Source: Actinokineospora spheciospongiae
GTDB taxonomy: Bacteria; Actinomycetota; Actinomycetes; Mycobacteriales; Pseudonocardiaceae
Direction of reading: 5' to 3'
Assembly: GCF_000564855.1 (NCBI RefSeq)
Contig: NZ_AYXG01000139.1
Location: 62,001 to 126,000, forward strand
DNA length: 64,000 nucleotides
Part shown: positions 28,187 to 36,589 of the stretch, in pieces
Layout of the letters: every line of letters starts with the position of its first letter
Position numbering within the stretch: the first letter of the stretch is position 1
The notes under the pieces: generated by a model
The model's input: only the letters and a program-made list of their open reading frames with translations
Told to the model about the DNA's origin: nothing
The model's database searches: none
Position numbers and translations under genes: made by a program

Positions 28187-29173
28187 ATGGGACACGGCAA
28201 GTGGGACGACAACGCCTACCTGGCGGCCAAGACCTTCCGGGCGGCGAAGGGGATCGCCGACTTCGGCTACACCGCGGCGACGAAGGGCAAGCCGTCCAGG
28301 AGCTGGAAGGCCGCTCCCGCGCTGGACCCGCTGGGCGTGGCGGCCCGCGAGTGCCGCGACTCGCCAGACCACGCCGACTCGACGCCGATCGCGGTGCTGT
28401 TCGACGTGACCGGTTCGATGGGCGCCGTGCCGAGGATCATGCAGGGCAAGCTCGGCAAGCTGCACGGGCTGTTGCAGCGCAAGGGATACCTCGCCGACCC
28501 GCAGTTGATGTTCGGCGGGATCGGTGACGCCGACAGCGACCGCGTGCCGCTGCAGGTCGGGCAGTTCGAGTCGGACAACCGGATGGACGAGCAGCTGCGC
28601 GACATCTTCCTGGAGGGCGGTGGCGGCGGGCAGAAGAGCGAGTCCTACGAGCTGGCCGCGTACTTCGTGGCCCGGCACGTGGTCACCGACGCGTGGCAGA
28701 AGCGGGGCCGCAAGGGCTACCTGTTCCTCATCGGCGACGAGCTGAACAAGCCCCGGTTGGAGGCGCGGCACATCCGCCGGGTCATCGGCGACGACGTCGC
28801 GCAGGACATCGACCCGGTGTCGGTGTACCGCGAGCTGGCCCGCAAGTGGAACGTGTACTTCATCCTGCCCAACCAGTCCTCGTACTACAACGACGACGCC
28901 ATCGGTGAGCACTGGCGCCAGGTCCTGGGACAGAACTTCCTCAAGCTGGACGACCCCGGCGCGGTGTGCGAGCTGATCGCCGCCACGATCGGCGTGGAGG
29001 AGCGGGTGGTCGACCTGGACCAGGCGCTGGTGGACCTGGCCGACGTCGGCTCGGTCGCCGAGAGCAGGGCCGTGGGCAAGGCGCTGGTCTCGGTCGGCGC
29101 GAGCGCGCGGTCGCTGGCGAAGTCGGCCGCCCCGCTGGGCATCGACGGTCCTGACGACGTGGTGCTGAGCTGA
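28187..29173 (+). CDS. vWA-domain protein (MIDAS)
   Basis: A 328-residue protein with a von Willebrand A domain. The metal site DVTGSMG (near residue 74) fits DxTxS, followed by the second MIDAS regions (GGIGDADSD, LIGDELNKP). The N-terminal 65 residues (KWDDNAYLAAKTFRAAKGIADFGYTAATKGKPSRSW) and the long C-terminal helices are specific to this family. Such vWA proteins act as metal-dependent partners for kinases or chaperone-like ATPases. AGGAG 8 nt upstream of ATG 28187 favours that start over the overlapping ATG 28181. It is coupled to the pseudokinase gene and directly followed by the PurA paralogue. Confidence 0.85.
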   Translation: MGHGKWDDNAYLAAKTFRAAKGIADFGYTAATKGKPSRSWKAAPALDPLGVAARECRDSPDHADSTPIAVLFDVTGSMGAVPRIMQGKLGKLHGLLQRKGYLADPQLMFGGIGDADSDRVPLQVGQFESDNRMDEQLRDIFLEGGGGGQKSESYELAAYFVARHVVTDAWQKRGRKGYLFLIGDELNKPRLEARHIRRVIGDDVAQDIDPVSVYRELARKWNVYFILPNQSSYYNDDAIGEHWRQVLGQNFLKLDDPGAVCELIAATIGVEERVVDLDQALVDLADVGSVAESRAVGKALVSVGASARSLAKSAAPLGIDGPDDVVLS

Positions 29174-29174
29174 C

Positions 29175-30422
29175 ATGGACCAGCACGTGGTCGTCTTCGG
29201 GCTGGGGTTCGGCGACGAGGGCAAGGGGGCGGTGGTCGACGCGCTGTGCGCCGACGGCTCGGTGTCGGCGGTGGTGCGGTTCAACGGGGGCGCGCAGGCC
29301 GCGCACAACGTGGTCGCGGGCGGCAGGCACCACACGTTCAGCCAGTTCGGGTCCGGCACGCTCGCGGGCGTGCCGACCTGGCTGTCCCGCCACGTGCTGG
29401 TGGAGCCGATCGCGCTGGCGGCGGAGTCGCGGGAACTGGCGGCGCTCGGCGTCGCCGACCCGCTGGGCCTGGTGTCGGTCGACGCCGACGCGCTGCTGAC
29501 GACCCCGTTCCACGTCGCGGCGAACCGGGCGCGGGAGGACGCCAGGGGACGCGACCGGCACGGGTCGTGCGGCAAGGGCATCGGTGAGACCGCGTGGTAC
29601 GCGCTGCTGGCCGAGCGGGGTGCCCGGCCGGGCGAGGTGGTGGAGGGCCAGGAGCTGAGGGGTGTTCCCGGCCTCCCGCCGAGGGTGGGCGACTGCGCGA
29701 ACCCGGTCGCGCTGCGGCGCAAGCTCGACGCGCTCGCCCGGTTCCACGAGCCGCTGATCGGCGACGGCCCCCGGGTCGACGACCTCGTGGCCCTCTACCG
29801 GGCGTTCGCCGACGCCGTGCGGATCACGACCGGCGACGAGGCGGGCAGGCTCGCCGACGCCGGGCGGCTGGTCTTCGAGGGCGCGCAGGGGGTCCTCCTC
29901 GACGAGACGCACGGCTTCCACCCGCACACCACCTGGTCCACCGTCACGCCGCGCAACGCCAGGGCGCTGCTCGCGGGTCGGGGCGCGCGGGTGCTGGGGG
30001 TGACGCGGACCTACCAGACGCGGCACGGCGCGGGCCCGCTGCCGACCGAGGACCGCGGTGTCCTCGACCGGTTCCCCGAGCGCCACAACGGAACCGGGGA
30101 GTACCAGGGCGCGTGGCGGGCCGGTCACCTGGACGCCGTGCTGCTGCGGTACGCCGTGGCCGCGTGCGGCGGCGTCGACGGCCTCGCCGTGACGCACCTG
30201 GACGCGCGGGACCTCCAGGTCGCCACGGCCCACCGGACCGGCACGGGCCACCTCACCGAGCTGGGGTCCTCCTCGGACCTGGTGGCGGGCTGCACCCCGG
30301 TCCTGGAGCCCCTGCCCGACCCGGTGGGTTTCCTGGAGGACCTGCTCGACGTCCCGGTCCTCGTCACCGGAGCGGGCCCCACCCGGGCGGACTACACCGT
30401 GCGGGCACCGGCCCACCGCTGA
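29175..30422 (+). CDS. Adenylosuccinate synthetase paralogue (PurA-like ligase)
   Basis: A 415-residue protein with the PurA fold. Seen: the GTP P-loop GFGDEGKGAVVD (catalytic Asp retained), the His equivalent to E. coli His41 in GGAQAAHNVV, GKGIGETAWYALLAERG, FEGAQGVLLDETHGFHPHTT, TRTYQTRHGAGPLPTE and THLD. The aspartate-binding loop T-T-G-R-x-R-R-x-G of bacterial PurA is instead G-T-G-E-Y-Q-G-A-W-R-A-G, keeping only the last Arg, so the substrate pair may not be IMP and aspartate. Setting inside a stress-type operon with a vWA protein and an NrtR-like regulator also points away from purine synthesis. Archaeal-type or phage PurZ-type enzymes also vary in this loop and are the obvious comparison. 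ATG starts 1 nt after the vWA stop. Confidence 0.85.
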   Translation: MDQHVVVFGLGFGDEGKGAVVDALCADGSVSAVVRFNGGAQAAHNVVAGGRHHTFSQFGSGTLAGVPTWLSRHVLVEPIALAAESRELAALGVADPLGLVSVDADALLTTPFHVAANRAREDARGRDRHGSCGKGIGETAWYALLAERGARPGEVVEGQELRGVPGLPPRVGDCANPVALRRKLDALARFHEPLIGDGPRVDDLVALYRAFADAVRITTGDEAGRLADAGRLVFEGAQGVLLDETHGFHPHTTWSTVTPRNARALLAGRGARVLGVTRTYQTRHGAGPLPTEDRGVLDRFPERHNGTGEYQGAWRAGHLDAVLLRYAVAACGGVDGLAVTHLDARDLQVATAHRTGTGHLTELGSSSDLVAGCTPVLEPLPDPVGFLEDLLDVPVLVTGAGPTRADYTVRAPAHR

Positions 30423-30441
30423 CGTGCGGGACAATCCCCCC

Positions 30442-31164
30442 ATGATCGAGTCGACGCTGGTCTCGGTGGACGTCCTCGTGCTGCGCTTCGACCCGGACGC
30501 GCGCGCGGTGCTGCTGGGAGTGGCACCGCGCGCACTGGACCCGTTCGCGGGCGCCCTGGCCCTCCCGGGCGTGCTCCTGGGCAGGGGCGAACGCCTGCGC
30601 GAAGCCACCCGCCGCGCCGTCACCGGCAAGCTCGGCGTCCCCGACGCGGCCGTCACCGCGACCGGCCAACTCGCCACGTTCGACGAACCCTCCCGCGACC
30701 CCCGCGGCCCGACCCTGTCGATCGCCCTGTGGGCCACGGTCGCCCCCACCCGCCCCGACGACGGCACCACCACCTGGACCCCCCTGGACGCCGTCCCCCC
30801 ACTGGCCTTCGACCACGACCGCATCATCACCGACTGCCGCCCCCTGCTGGCCGACAAGCTGTGGCGCGACCCGCAGTTCACCGCGGGCCTCCTCGGTGGC
30901 GAGTTCACCACCGCGCAAGCCCTCGACGTCACCGAATCCCTCACCGGCGACCGCCCCTACCCGGCCAACCTGGGTCGCACCATGGACCGCGTCCCCGGCC
31001 TCGAACGCACCGCGCAGCACGCCGCAGCCCTGCCGAAGGGCGGCCGCCCGCCACTGGTGTGGCGGTGGACCTCCCCCACGACCGGATCGCCCCGGGACGA
31101 CAACGCGCGATCGGACTCCAGCGTTGTGGCCGCCGGTGCCGCGGTGCACCGCCGTCGGTCCTGA
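30442..31164 (+). CDS. NrtR-like regulator (degenerate Nudix domain plus winged helix)
   Basis: A 240-residue protein. Residues 1-130 have the Nudix strand order (VDVLVLRFDPDARAVLLGV, FAGALALPGVLLGRGERLREATRRAV), but the Nudix box Glu residues are missing: the REuxEExGu core reads RRAVTGKLG. It should bind rather than cleave its ligand. The C-terminal part (LLGGEFTTAQALDVTESLTGDRPYPANLGRTMDRVPGLERTA plus KGGRPPLVWRW) matches the winged-helix end of NrtR, the ADP-ribose-responsive repressor of NAD genes. It probably reports NAD/ADP-ribose or a product of the PurA-like enzyme and may regulate this operon. ATG 30442 is chosen because the NrtR-like N-terminus begins there; GTG 30424 is possible. 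Confidence 0.78.
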   Translation: MIESTLVSVDVLVLRFDPDARAVLLGVAPRALDPFAGALALPGVLLGRGERLREATRRAVTGKLGVPDAAVTATGQLATFDEPSRDPRGPTLSIALWATVAPTRPDDGTTTWTPLDAVPPLAFDHDRIITDCRPLLADKLWRDPQFTAGLLGGEFTTAQALDVTESLTGDRPYPANLGRTMDRVPGLERTAQHAAALPKGGRPPLVWRWTSPTTGSPRDDNARSDSSVVAAGAAVHRRRS

Positions 31165-31253
31165 GCACGGAACTTCATCCCGACGGGTCACGCAGGCGCC
31201 CGGTAGGATTGATCCACCAGGTCGGTCGTCCACCTCGAAGGAAGACCCCGCGC

Positions 31254-32174
31254 ATGAGTTCGTCGTTCCGGTTGGACCTCCCCGAGGTGCTGGTCGCTTC
31301 CTACCGCCGCAGCGGTGAGGCGGGCAGCGCCTGGATCTCCGGCCTGCCGGGACTGGTCGCCGAGTCGCTGGAGCGGTGGGGGGTCGTGCCCGACGGGCCC
31401 GTGGCCTCCGGCGAGGCGTCGCTGGTGGTGCCGGTGCGCGACGCGGACGGGCGGCGGGCGGCTCTGAAGTTCCAGATGCCCAAGGAGGAGTCCGCGGCCG
31501 CGATCGCCGGGTTGGCGGCCTGGGGCGGCCGGGGGATCGTGCGGTTGCTCGACCACGACCCGGCCAGCACCACGATGTTGCTGGAACGCCTGGATGGTTC
31601 CCGCACCCTCGAACAGGTCGAGGACGACGAGGCGGCCATGGGCGTCCTCGCCGGCATCTTCACCAGGTTGCACTCGGTGCCCGCGCCCGACGGGCTGCCG
31701 AGCCTCGGCGACGTCGCGCGCCGCGCCGTCGAGCAGGTCCCGGAGGCGGAGCGGGCACTGCCCGACGCTGACGACCGTCGACTGCTGCGCACCTGCGCCT
31801 CGGCCGTCGCCGAACTGCTCGACGAGCCGGGCGACCGCCTGCTGCACTGGGACCTGCACTGCGGCAACGTCCTCGCCGGTGACCGGGAACCGTGGTTGGC
31901 GATCGACCCCGAACCCCTCGTGGGCGACCCGGGCTTCGACCTGATGCCCGCCATCGACAGCGGGTGGGACGCGGTGGTGGCCACCGGCGCCCCGGACCTG
32001 GTCGTGCGCAGGCGGTTCGACACGCTCACCGACGGCCTCGGCCTCGACCGCGGGCGCGCCGCGGGCTGGACCCTCGGCCGGGTGCTGCAGAACAGCCTGT
32101 GGGACATCGAGGACGGCCGCACCCGACTGGCACCCGGCCAGGTCACCGTGGCCCACGCCGTGCTGGGCCGCTAG
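31254..32174 (+). CDS. Aminoglycoside/hydroxyurea-type phosphotransferase
   Basis: A 306-residue kinase-fold protein of the APH(6)/hydroxyurea phosphotransferase type: Brenner motif HWDLHCGNVL (near 198) and DPEPLVGDPGFDL (metal-binding Asp), with ALKFQMPKEE as the ATP-lysine strand. Family members phosphorylate streptomycin-like compounds or hydroxyurea, but many actinomycete copies have unknown substrates. GGAAGA sits ahead of the ATG. The gene is 89 bp downstream of the Nudix regulator and may be separate from that operon. Confidence 0.85.
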   Translation: MSSSFRLDLPEVLVASYRRSGEAGSAWISGLPGLVAESLERWGVVPDGPVASGEASLVVPVRDADGRRAALKFQMPKEESAAAIAGLAAWGGRGIVRLLDHDPASTTMLLERLDGSRTLEQVEDDEAAMGVLAGIFTRLHSVPAPDGLPSLGDVARRAVEQVPEAERALPDADDRRLLRTCASAVAELLDEPGDRLLHWDLHCGNVLAGDREPWLAIDPEPLVGDPGFDLMPAIDSGWDAVVATGAPDLVVRRRFDTLTDGLGLDRGRAAGWTLGRVLQNSLWDIEDGRTRLAPGQVTVAHAVLGR

Positions 32175-32192
32175 GACCTGTCCTCACGGTGG

Positions 32193-32330
32193 GTGTGGGT
32201 GATCGCGGACAAGGGCTGCTCGACCCGGGCCATGTCGTGCAGTGCTCGTCCTCGGTGCCGGGCCGAGTGCGCCTTCCGCGCAGGTTGTCGACCGCCGGCG
32301 ATGGGCGGAGTCCTTGCTGTCCTAATTAGA
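32193..32330 (+). pseudogene. Possible transposase (DDE-type) remnant
   Basis: The interval 32175-32593 has no gene. One frame at its start reads WVIADKGCSTRAM followed by Arg-rich residues, resembling the VxADKGYxSRAxR segment of IS5/IS4-family transposases, and it decays within about 45 codons. No terminal repeats were seen. The rest of the interval should hold the protease promoter. Confidence 0.3.
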
Positions 32331-32593
32331 CCTCAAGGGGTCGCGGGTGGACTTGGCGGTCGCCCCGCTCTGCGGGCGTGGGAATCGGTGTTCAACGACT
32401 TGCGTTCTCTCTGTGAAAAATTCTTCCGGGAAACCCCTTGTCCACGGGTCGGGGCCGATAGCAGAGTTCTTCCCCATCGACCGGTTGTCCCACCGGTCGT
32501 CGGAGATCCACACGCTGAGTGGGTGCGGAAATGGCAGTTCCGCGCCCCCTCCACCCCTGCGCGTGTGGACTTCGGTGAGGAGAGGCATGGTCT

Positions 32594-33799
32594 ATGTCGA
32601 TCAGTTTCCGGAAGTCTTTGATCGCAGGCGCCGCGCTGTGCGCGCTCGTCCCCGCTGCCCTGGTGTCCGCCGGTTCCCCGGCGAGTGCCGCACCGCAGCA
32701 GTACCAGCCGGAGATGGTGACCGCGCTGGCGCGCACCCTGGGTGTCGACGAGCGGGCCGCCGTGTCCAGGTTGGACCGGGAGGCGGCCCAGCGGCAGCGG
32801 CTCGCCGACCTGACCCGCGGCGGGTTGCGGGTGGACGGTGCGTTCGTCGACGGTGGTGGCACCCTGACGGTGAACACCGCTGACCCGGCGAGCGCGGCGC
32901 GGGTGCGGGCGGCGGGCCTGGCGGCGCGCACCCCGGCCCGCGGCGAGGCGGCGCTGAACCGGGTCCAGGCGCAGCTCGACCAGCTCGCCACCCGCCAGGT
33001 GCCCGAGGGCATCTCGGCGTGGGGGGTGGACGTGGCCGCCGACGTGGTCGAGGTCGAGGTGGGCGACGCGGCGAAGCCGCAGGCCAAGGCGTTCCTCGCG
33101 GAGGCGGCCCGGTTCGGGCAGGCGGTGCGGGTGAAGAACGGCGGGAGGGCGTTGCAGACCCAGGCCACCGTCTACCCGGGCAGCAAGATGACGATCAACG
33201 GCGGCAGCGGGTACTGCTCCGTCGGGTTCGGCGCGCGCAGCTCCTCCGGCGTGCAGTACCTGGTCAGCGCCGGGCACTGCGTCGCGGGGGCGCCGACGTT
33301 GCACCTCAACGGCGTCCGGTTCGCCAAGGGCACGAGTTCGCGCTACGCGCTGGGCTCGAACAGCGTCGACATGGGCATCGCCAGGGTCGACTCCGGCAAC
33401 TCCATCGCCACCCAGGTCGGCACCTGGGGCGCGGTGGGCAACATCGCCGTCCGCGGCGGGCAGCGCGCCGCCGTGGGTTCCTCGATCTGCAAGTCCGGCG
33501 CCACGTCCGGCTGGACCTGCGGCACGATCAAGGGCTACAACGTCACCGTCACCTACACCGACCCCAACGGCGGCCCGAACACCGTGGTGCGGGGGCTGGG
33601 CAGTTCCTCGGTGTGCACCATGGGCGGTGACAGCGGCGGGGCGTACATCTCCGGCAACCAGGCCCAGGGGATGACCTCGGGTGGCCCGACCGGGCAGCAG
33701 TGCACCTACAACGGCGGCAACCAGGCGGGCAAGTCCTCCTACTTCCAGCCGCTGAGCGACGCGCTGTCGTACTACGGCCTGACCCTGAACGTCGGCTGA
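32594..33799 (+). CDS. Secreted S1-family serine protease (streptogrisin / alpha-lytic type)
   Basis: A 401-residue pre-pro-protease. There is a signal peptide (residues 1-33, ending ASA), an alpha-lytic-type prodomain (about 34-190) and a mature chymotrypsin-fold domain of about 205 residues. Triad: His in VSAGHC, Asp in SVDMGIARV, Ser in GGDSGGAY; cysteine pairs at CSVGF/GHC and CKSG/WTC are those of streptogrisins. It is autoprocessed outside the cell. GAGGAGAGG lies about 9 nt ahead of the ATG, and a strong terminator follows. Confidence 0.95.
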   Translation: MSISFRKSLIAGAALCALVPAALVSAGSPASAAPQQYQPEMVTALARTLGVDERAAVSRLDREAAQRQRLADLTRGGLRVDGAFVDGGGTLTVNTADPASAARVRAAGLAARTPARGEAALNRVQAQLDQLATRQVPEGISAWGVDVAADVVEVEVGDAAKPQAKAFLAEAARFGQAVRVKNGGRALQTQATVYPGSKMTINGGSGYCSVGFGARSSSGVQYLVSAGHCVAGAPTLHLNGVRFAKGTSSRYALGSNSVDMGIARVDSGNSIATQVGTWGAVGNIAVRGGQRAAVGSSICKSGATSGWTCGTIKGYNVTVTYTDPNGGPNTVVRGLGSSSVCTMGGDSGGAYISGNQAQGMTSGGPTGQQCTYNGGNQAGKSSYFQPLSDALSYYGLTLNVG

Positions 33800-33816
33800 T
33801 CACAACAAGACCCACG

Positions 33817-33860
33817 CGCCGTGGTTGTCACTCCCCCTCAGGGGTGACAACCACGGCGCT
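33817..33860. terminator. Strong intrinsic terminator
   Basis: A perfect 16-bp inverted repeat (arms 33817-33832 and 33845-33860) with a 12-nt loop, 18 bp after the protease stop codon. Confidence 0.85.
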
Positions 33861-33915
33861 TCGGGTGATACTGCGTTCCCGTCCGGAGGAGACCCCCGAA
33901 CGAAAGAGCGCCGCC

Positions 33916-34860
33916 GTGAGCCGGTTCCCGACAGCACAGGGGCCCACCACCGACCCCGACCCCGACCCCGCGTCTCGCGCGGAGAGCTTCGGCGAGGTGC
34001 TGCGGGCCGCGATCCAGCGGCGCGACCTGACCCTGCAGCGAATCCGCTGCAGGCTGGCCGACCGCGGCGTGGACGTCGGCCTGGCCACGCTGAGCTACTG
34101 GCAGCAGGGCCGCAGCAGGCCGGAGCGGGCCAAGTCGCTGCGCGCGCTGCGCGAACTCGAGGCCATCCTCAACCTGCCCCGCGACACCCTGTTCGACCTG
34201 CTGGAACCACCCCGGCCCCGGGGCCGGGGGGCCACCACCGCGGGGGTCACCGGGAGCCACCTCTACGGCGTGGACTCACCCTTCCAGCGGGTGCTGGGGG
34301 ATTCGTTCGAGCACTTCAACGACGGGGTGGCCCCGTTGAGCGTGTCCGAGCTGTGCACCGTCGACGCCGACCGCTCGCTGCGCCGGATCGCGGTCACCCA
34401 GGTGCTGCGCGCGGTGGCCGAGGGCCAGGACCGCTTCCTCGTCGCCCACGGCGTGGACGACGGCGAGGTCATGCCCTCCGACATCCGGGTGCGGGCGGGG
34501 CGACTCGGCGAGGTGGCCGCCGACCACGAGAACGGGTACCTGGCCGCCGAGATCCACTTCGGCCGCACGCTGGCCAGGAACGAGACCGCGATCATCGAGT
34601 ACGAAACCGTGCTCGGCCCGAGCCCGGCCCCCTCCCGCCTGCACGAGCGCCGCTTCCGCGTGCCCGCGCACGACTTCCTCCTGCGCGTGCGGTTCGCGGG
34701 CTCGGCGTTGCCCGCGCGCTGCCACAGCTACCACCGCGACACCGTCCCCTCCGCCCCGAGGCAGCGACGGCGACTCACCGCCGACGCCTCGGACACCGTG
34801 CACACCTTCCTGCCCAGGTGCGCCCCCGGGGTCTACGGCATCTCCTGGCTGTGGTCCTGA
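33916..34860 (+). CDS. XRE-type transcriptional regulator with unknown C-terminal domain
   Basis: A 314-residue protein. Residues 22-95 form a Cro/XRE-like helix-turn-helix (LRAAIQRRDLTLQRIRCRLADRGVDVGLATLSYWQQGRSRPERAKSLRALRELEAIL). The C-terminal 200 residues are beta-rich, with RRIAVTQVLRAV and IEYETVLGPSP-type strands that I do not recognise; they may be a ligand domain. The GTG at 33916 follows the upstream terminator by 55 bp. It converges on the lipase gene across a bidirectional terminator. Confidence 0.75.
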   Translation: MSRFPTAQGPTTDPDPDPASRAESFGEVLRAAIQRRDLTLQRIRCRLADRGVDVGLATLSYWQQGRSRPERAKSLRALRELEAILNLPRDTLFDLLEPPRPRGRGATTAGVTGSHLYGVDSPFQRVLGDSFEHFNDGVAPLSVSELCTVDADRSLRRIAVTQVLRAVAEGQDRFLVAHGVDDGEVMPSDIRVRAGRLGEVAADHENGYLAAEIHFGRTLARNETAIIEYETVLGPSPAPSRLHERRFRVPAHDFLLRVRFAGSALPARCHSYHRDTVPSAPRQRRRLTADASDTVHTFLPRCAPGVYGISWLWS

Positions 34861-34960
34861 CCCCGCCGACCGGGCGCCCCACCACCGATTCCCGGCCGCT
34901 CGACCCGCGGGCTCGTCCGGAACCGTGACCGCCGTCGTCACCTCCGACCCCCTGCAAAGG

Positions 34961-34994
34961 CCGTGCCCCCGCCTGCGAGCAGGCGGGGGCACGG
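34961..34994. terminator. Bidirectional terminator
   Basis: A 16-bp inverted repeat (CCGTGCCCCCGCCTGC and its complement) between the convergent XRE regulator and secretory lipase genes. Confidence 0.8.
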
Positions 34995-35013
34995 AGACCG
35001 ATCAGGGAGTGCG

Positions 35014-36261
35014 TCAGCAGTTGTTCTTCGGGGCCTTGCCCGCGAACCGGTCGGTCAGGAACTTCTCCACGTCACCCGCGGTGAAGGCCATGGTGGTGAC
35101 GTGCTCGCCGAGGAACGCGCCCCACTGGACCTTGGCGCCCGCCCGGCAGTAGTCCTTGCGCAGGGTCTCGGCCTGCTTGAGCGGGATGATCTCGTCGACG
35201 AGGCCGTGGTAGAGGAAGACCGGGGCGTTGGGCTTGACCTTGCCGAGCCGGTTCTCGGCGAGCTTGGCCTGCCACTCCGGGACGTTCAGCGGGTTGGTGG
35301 TGGTGTAGTCGGAGATCTTCTGGAACGCGTAGCCGAACACGGCGTCGACGCACACGCCCTGCTTGGTCGCGTAGAGCTCCTTGCCCTTGTCGTTGAGGTA
35401 GGACGGCAGGTCCAGCTCCGGGTAGGCGGAGTTGAGGCCGAGCGAGGCCAGCAGCAGGAAGCCGAAGCCGAGGCTGCCGTCGAGGGACTTGGCGACCTCG
35501 TTGAGGTCGGCCGGGGTGCCACCGGCGGCGATGCCCACGACGTTGAGGTCGGGGGCGTAGGACGGGGCGAGTTCACCGGCCCAGGCCGCGCCGCCACCAC
35601 CCTGGGAGTAGCCCGCGAAGGCGATCGGGCCGCCGGCGGTCAGACCGGTCGCCGACAGGCGGGTCGCGGCGCGGGCGGCGTCGATGACCGAGCGGCCCTC
35701 GGACTGGCCGACCACGTAGGTGTGCGTGCCCGGGGTGCCCAGGCCCTCGTAGTCGGTCGTGGCGATCGCGTAGCCCTTCTGCAGCAGCGGGTCCGTGAAG
35801 GGGGCCTCGTAGTCGAGGTACTTCGACGGCGCGCAGCTGTCGCCGATGCCGCGCGTGCCCGGGGCGGTGGAGACGATCGGGCGCGGGCCCGAGCCGGTCC
35901 ACGCCGCCTGGGGCACGAACACCCGGCCGGAGACCGCGATCGGCTGGCCGGTGGCCGACTCCGAGCGGTACAGGACCAGGTAGGCCTTGGCGCCCGCCTT
36001 CCCGGGGATCTCGCGCCACCAGATCACGTCGCCGTTGTTGCCCGGCGGCAGCGGGTTCGGCGGGGTGTAGAACGCGTCGCCGATGGGGCCCTGCGGGGCC
36101 TCGGCGGCCTTGGTGACCGGCGCGGCGGACACGGTGGTGAAGACGCCGACGGTCGCGGGGACGGCGAGCGCGGTGACGACCGCGGCGACCACGGGCCACC
36201 GCCGCGCCCCGCCTTCGGACCTGCGGAAGAATCGGGACACTGGCCTCACGGGACTCCTCAT
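35014..36261 (-). CDS. Secretory lipase (LIP family)
   Basis: A 415-residue secreted lipase of the fungal/actinobacterial LIP type (PF03583). It has a twin-Arg-like basic start (RRSEGGARRW) and a hydrophobic signal segment to about residue 37. Nucleophile elbow AFAGYSQGGGGAAW, Asp in LYHGLVDEIIP and His in LGEHVTT form the triad; VISTAPGTRGIGDSCAPS and TTDYEGLGTPG are family blocks. It should hydrolyse triacylglycerols or other esters outside the cell. ATG 36261 has AGAGG 7 nt upstream. Confidence 0.9.
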   Translation of the reverse strand: MRSPVRPVSRFFRRSEGGARRWPVVAAVVTALAVPATVGVFTTVSAAPVTKAAEAPQGPIGDAFYTPPNPLPPGNNGDVIWWREIPGKAGAKAYLVLYRSESATGQPIAVSGRVFVPQAAWTGSGPRPIVSTAPGTRGIGDSCAPSKYLDYEAPFTDPLLQKGYAIATTDYEGLGTPGTHTYVVGQSEGRSVIDAARAATRLSATGLTAGGPIAFAGYSQGGGGAAWAGELAPSYAPDLNVVGIAAGGTPADLNEVAKSLDGSLGFGFLLLASLGLNSAYPELDLPSYLNDKGKELYATKQGVCVDAVFGYAFQKISDYTTTNPLNVPEWQAKLAENRLGKVKPNAPVFLYHGLVDEIIPLKQAETLRKDYCRAGAKVQWGAFLGEHVTTMAFTAGDVEKFLTDRFAGKAPKNNC

Positions 36262-36589
36262 TGAGATACCTCTGACCTGGCGGAACGTATCGTTCCGAAT
36301 GAATCTACAAGCGCGACCGACAATCGAACAACCCCGCTGAAACATCGAATATCTATCCAATGGGCGCAATTCCACGGACAGGAATCAGCGCTTGCGCTTA
36401 AACAGCACCCCGCCGCTCCGCAAGTGGGACGGGGCTGCGCCGGTGGTCTCGGCAAGGGGGCCTTCGCGGCCGTGGCCCGCTCGGCGGTCCCGTCCCGGTC
36501 GCCGTTACGCGCCATCCCCGTAACGGGCGCCTCCCGGAAGTCGATCCCCCCTCGACGGGTGGTGCGCCCGATCGGATCGGAGTGGGCAC
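36262..36589. promoter_or_regulatory. Divergent promoter interval
   Basis: This 328-bp interval lies between the divergent lipase gene and an unknown gene and is A/T-richer near 36270-36400. No coding signal or clear operator was found. Confidence 0.5.

Noticed and set aside
29175-30422. PurZ (2-aminoadenylosuccinate synthetase) of a Z-genome phage
   Set aside because: No phage genes, no Z-specific polymerase or dATP hydrolase are present, and the protein is longer than PurZ; only the general PurA fold is supported.
32175-32593. Intact insertion sequence
   Set aside because: Only about 15 codons resemble a DDE transposase, and no inverted or target repeats are visible.
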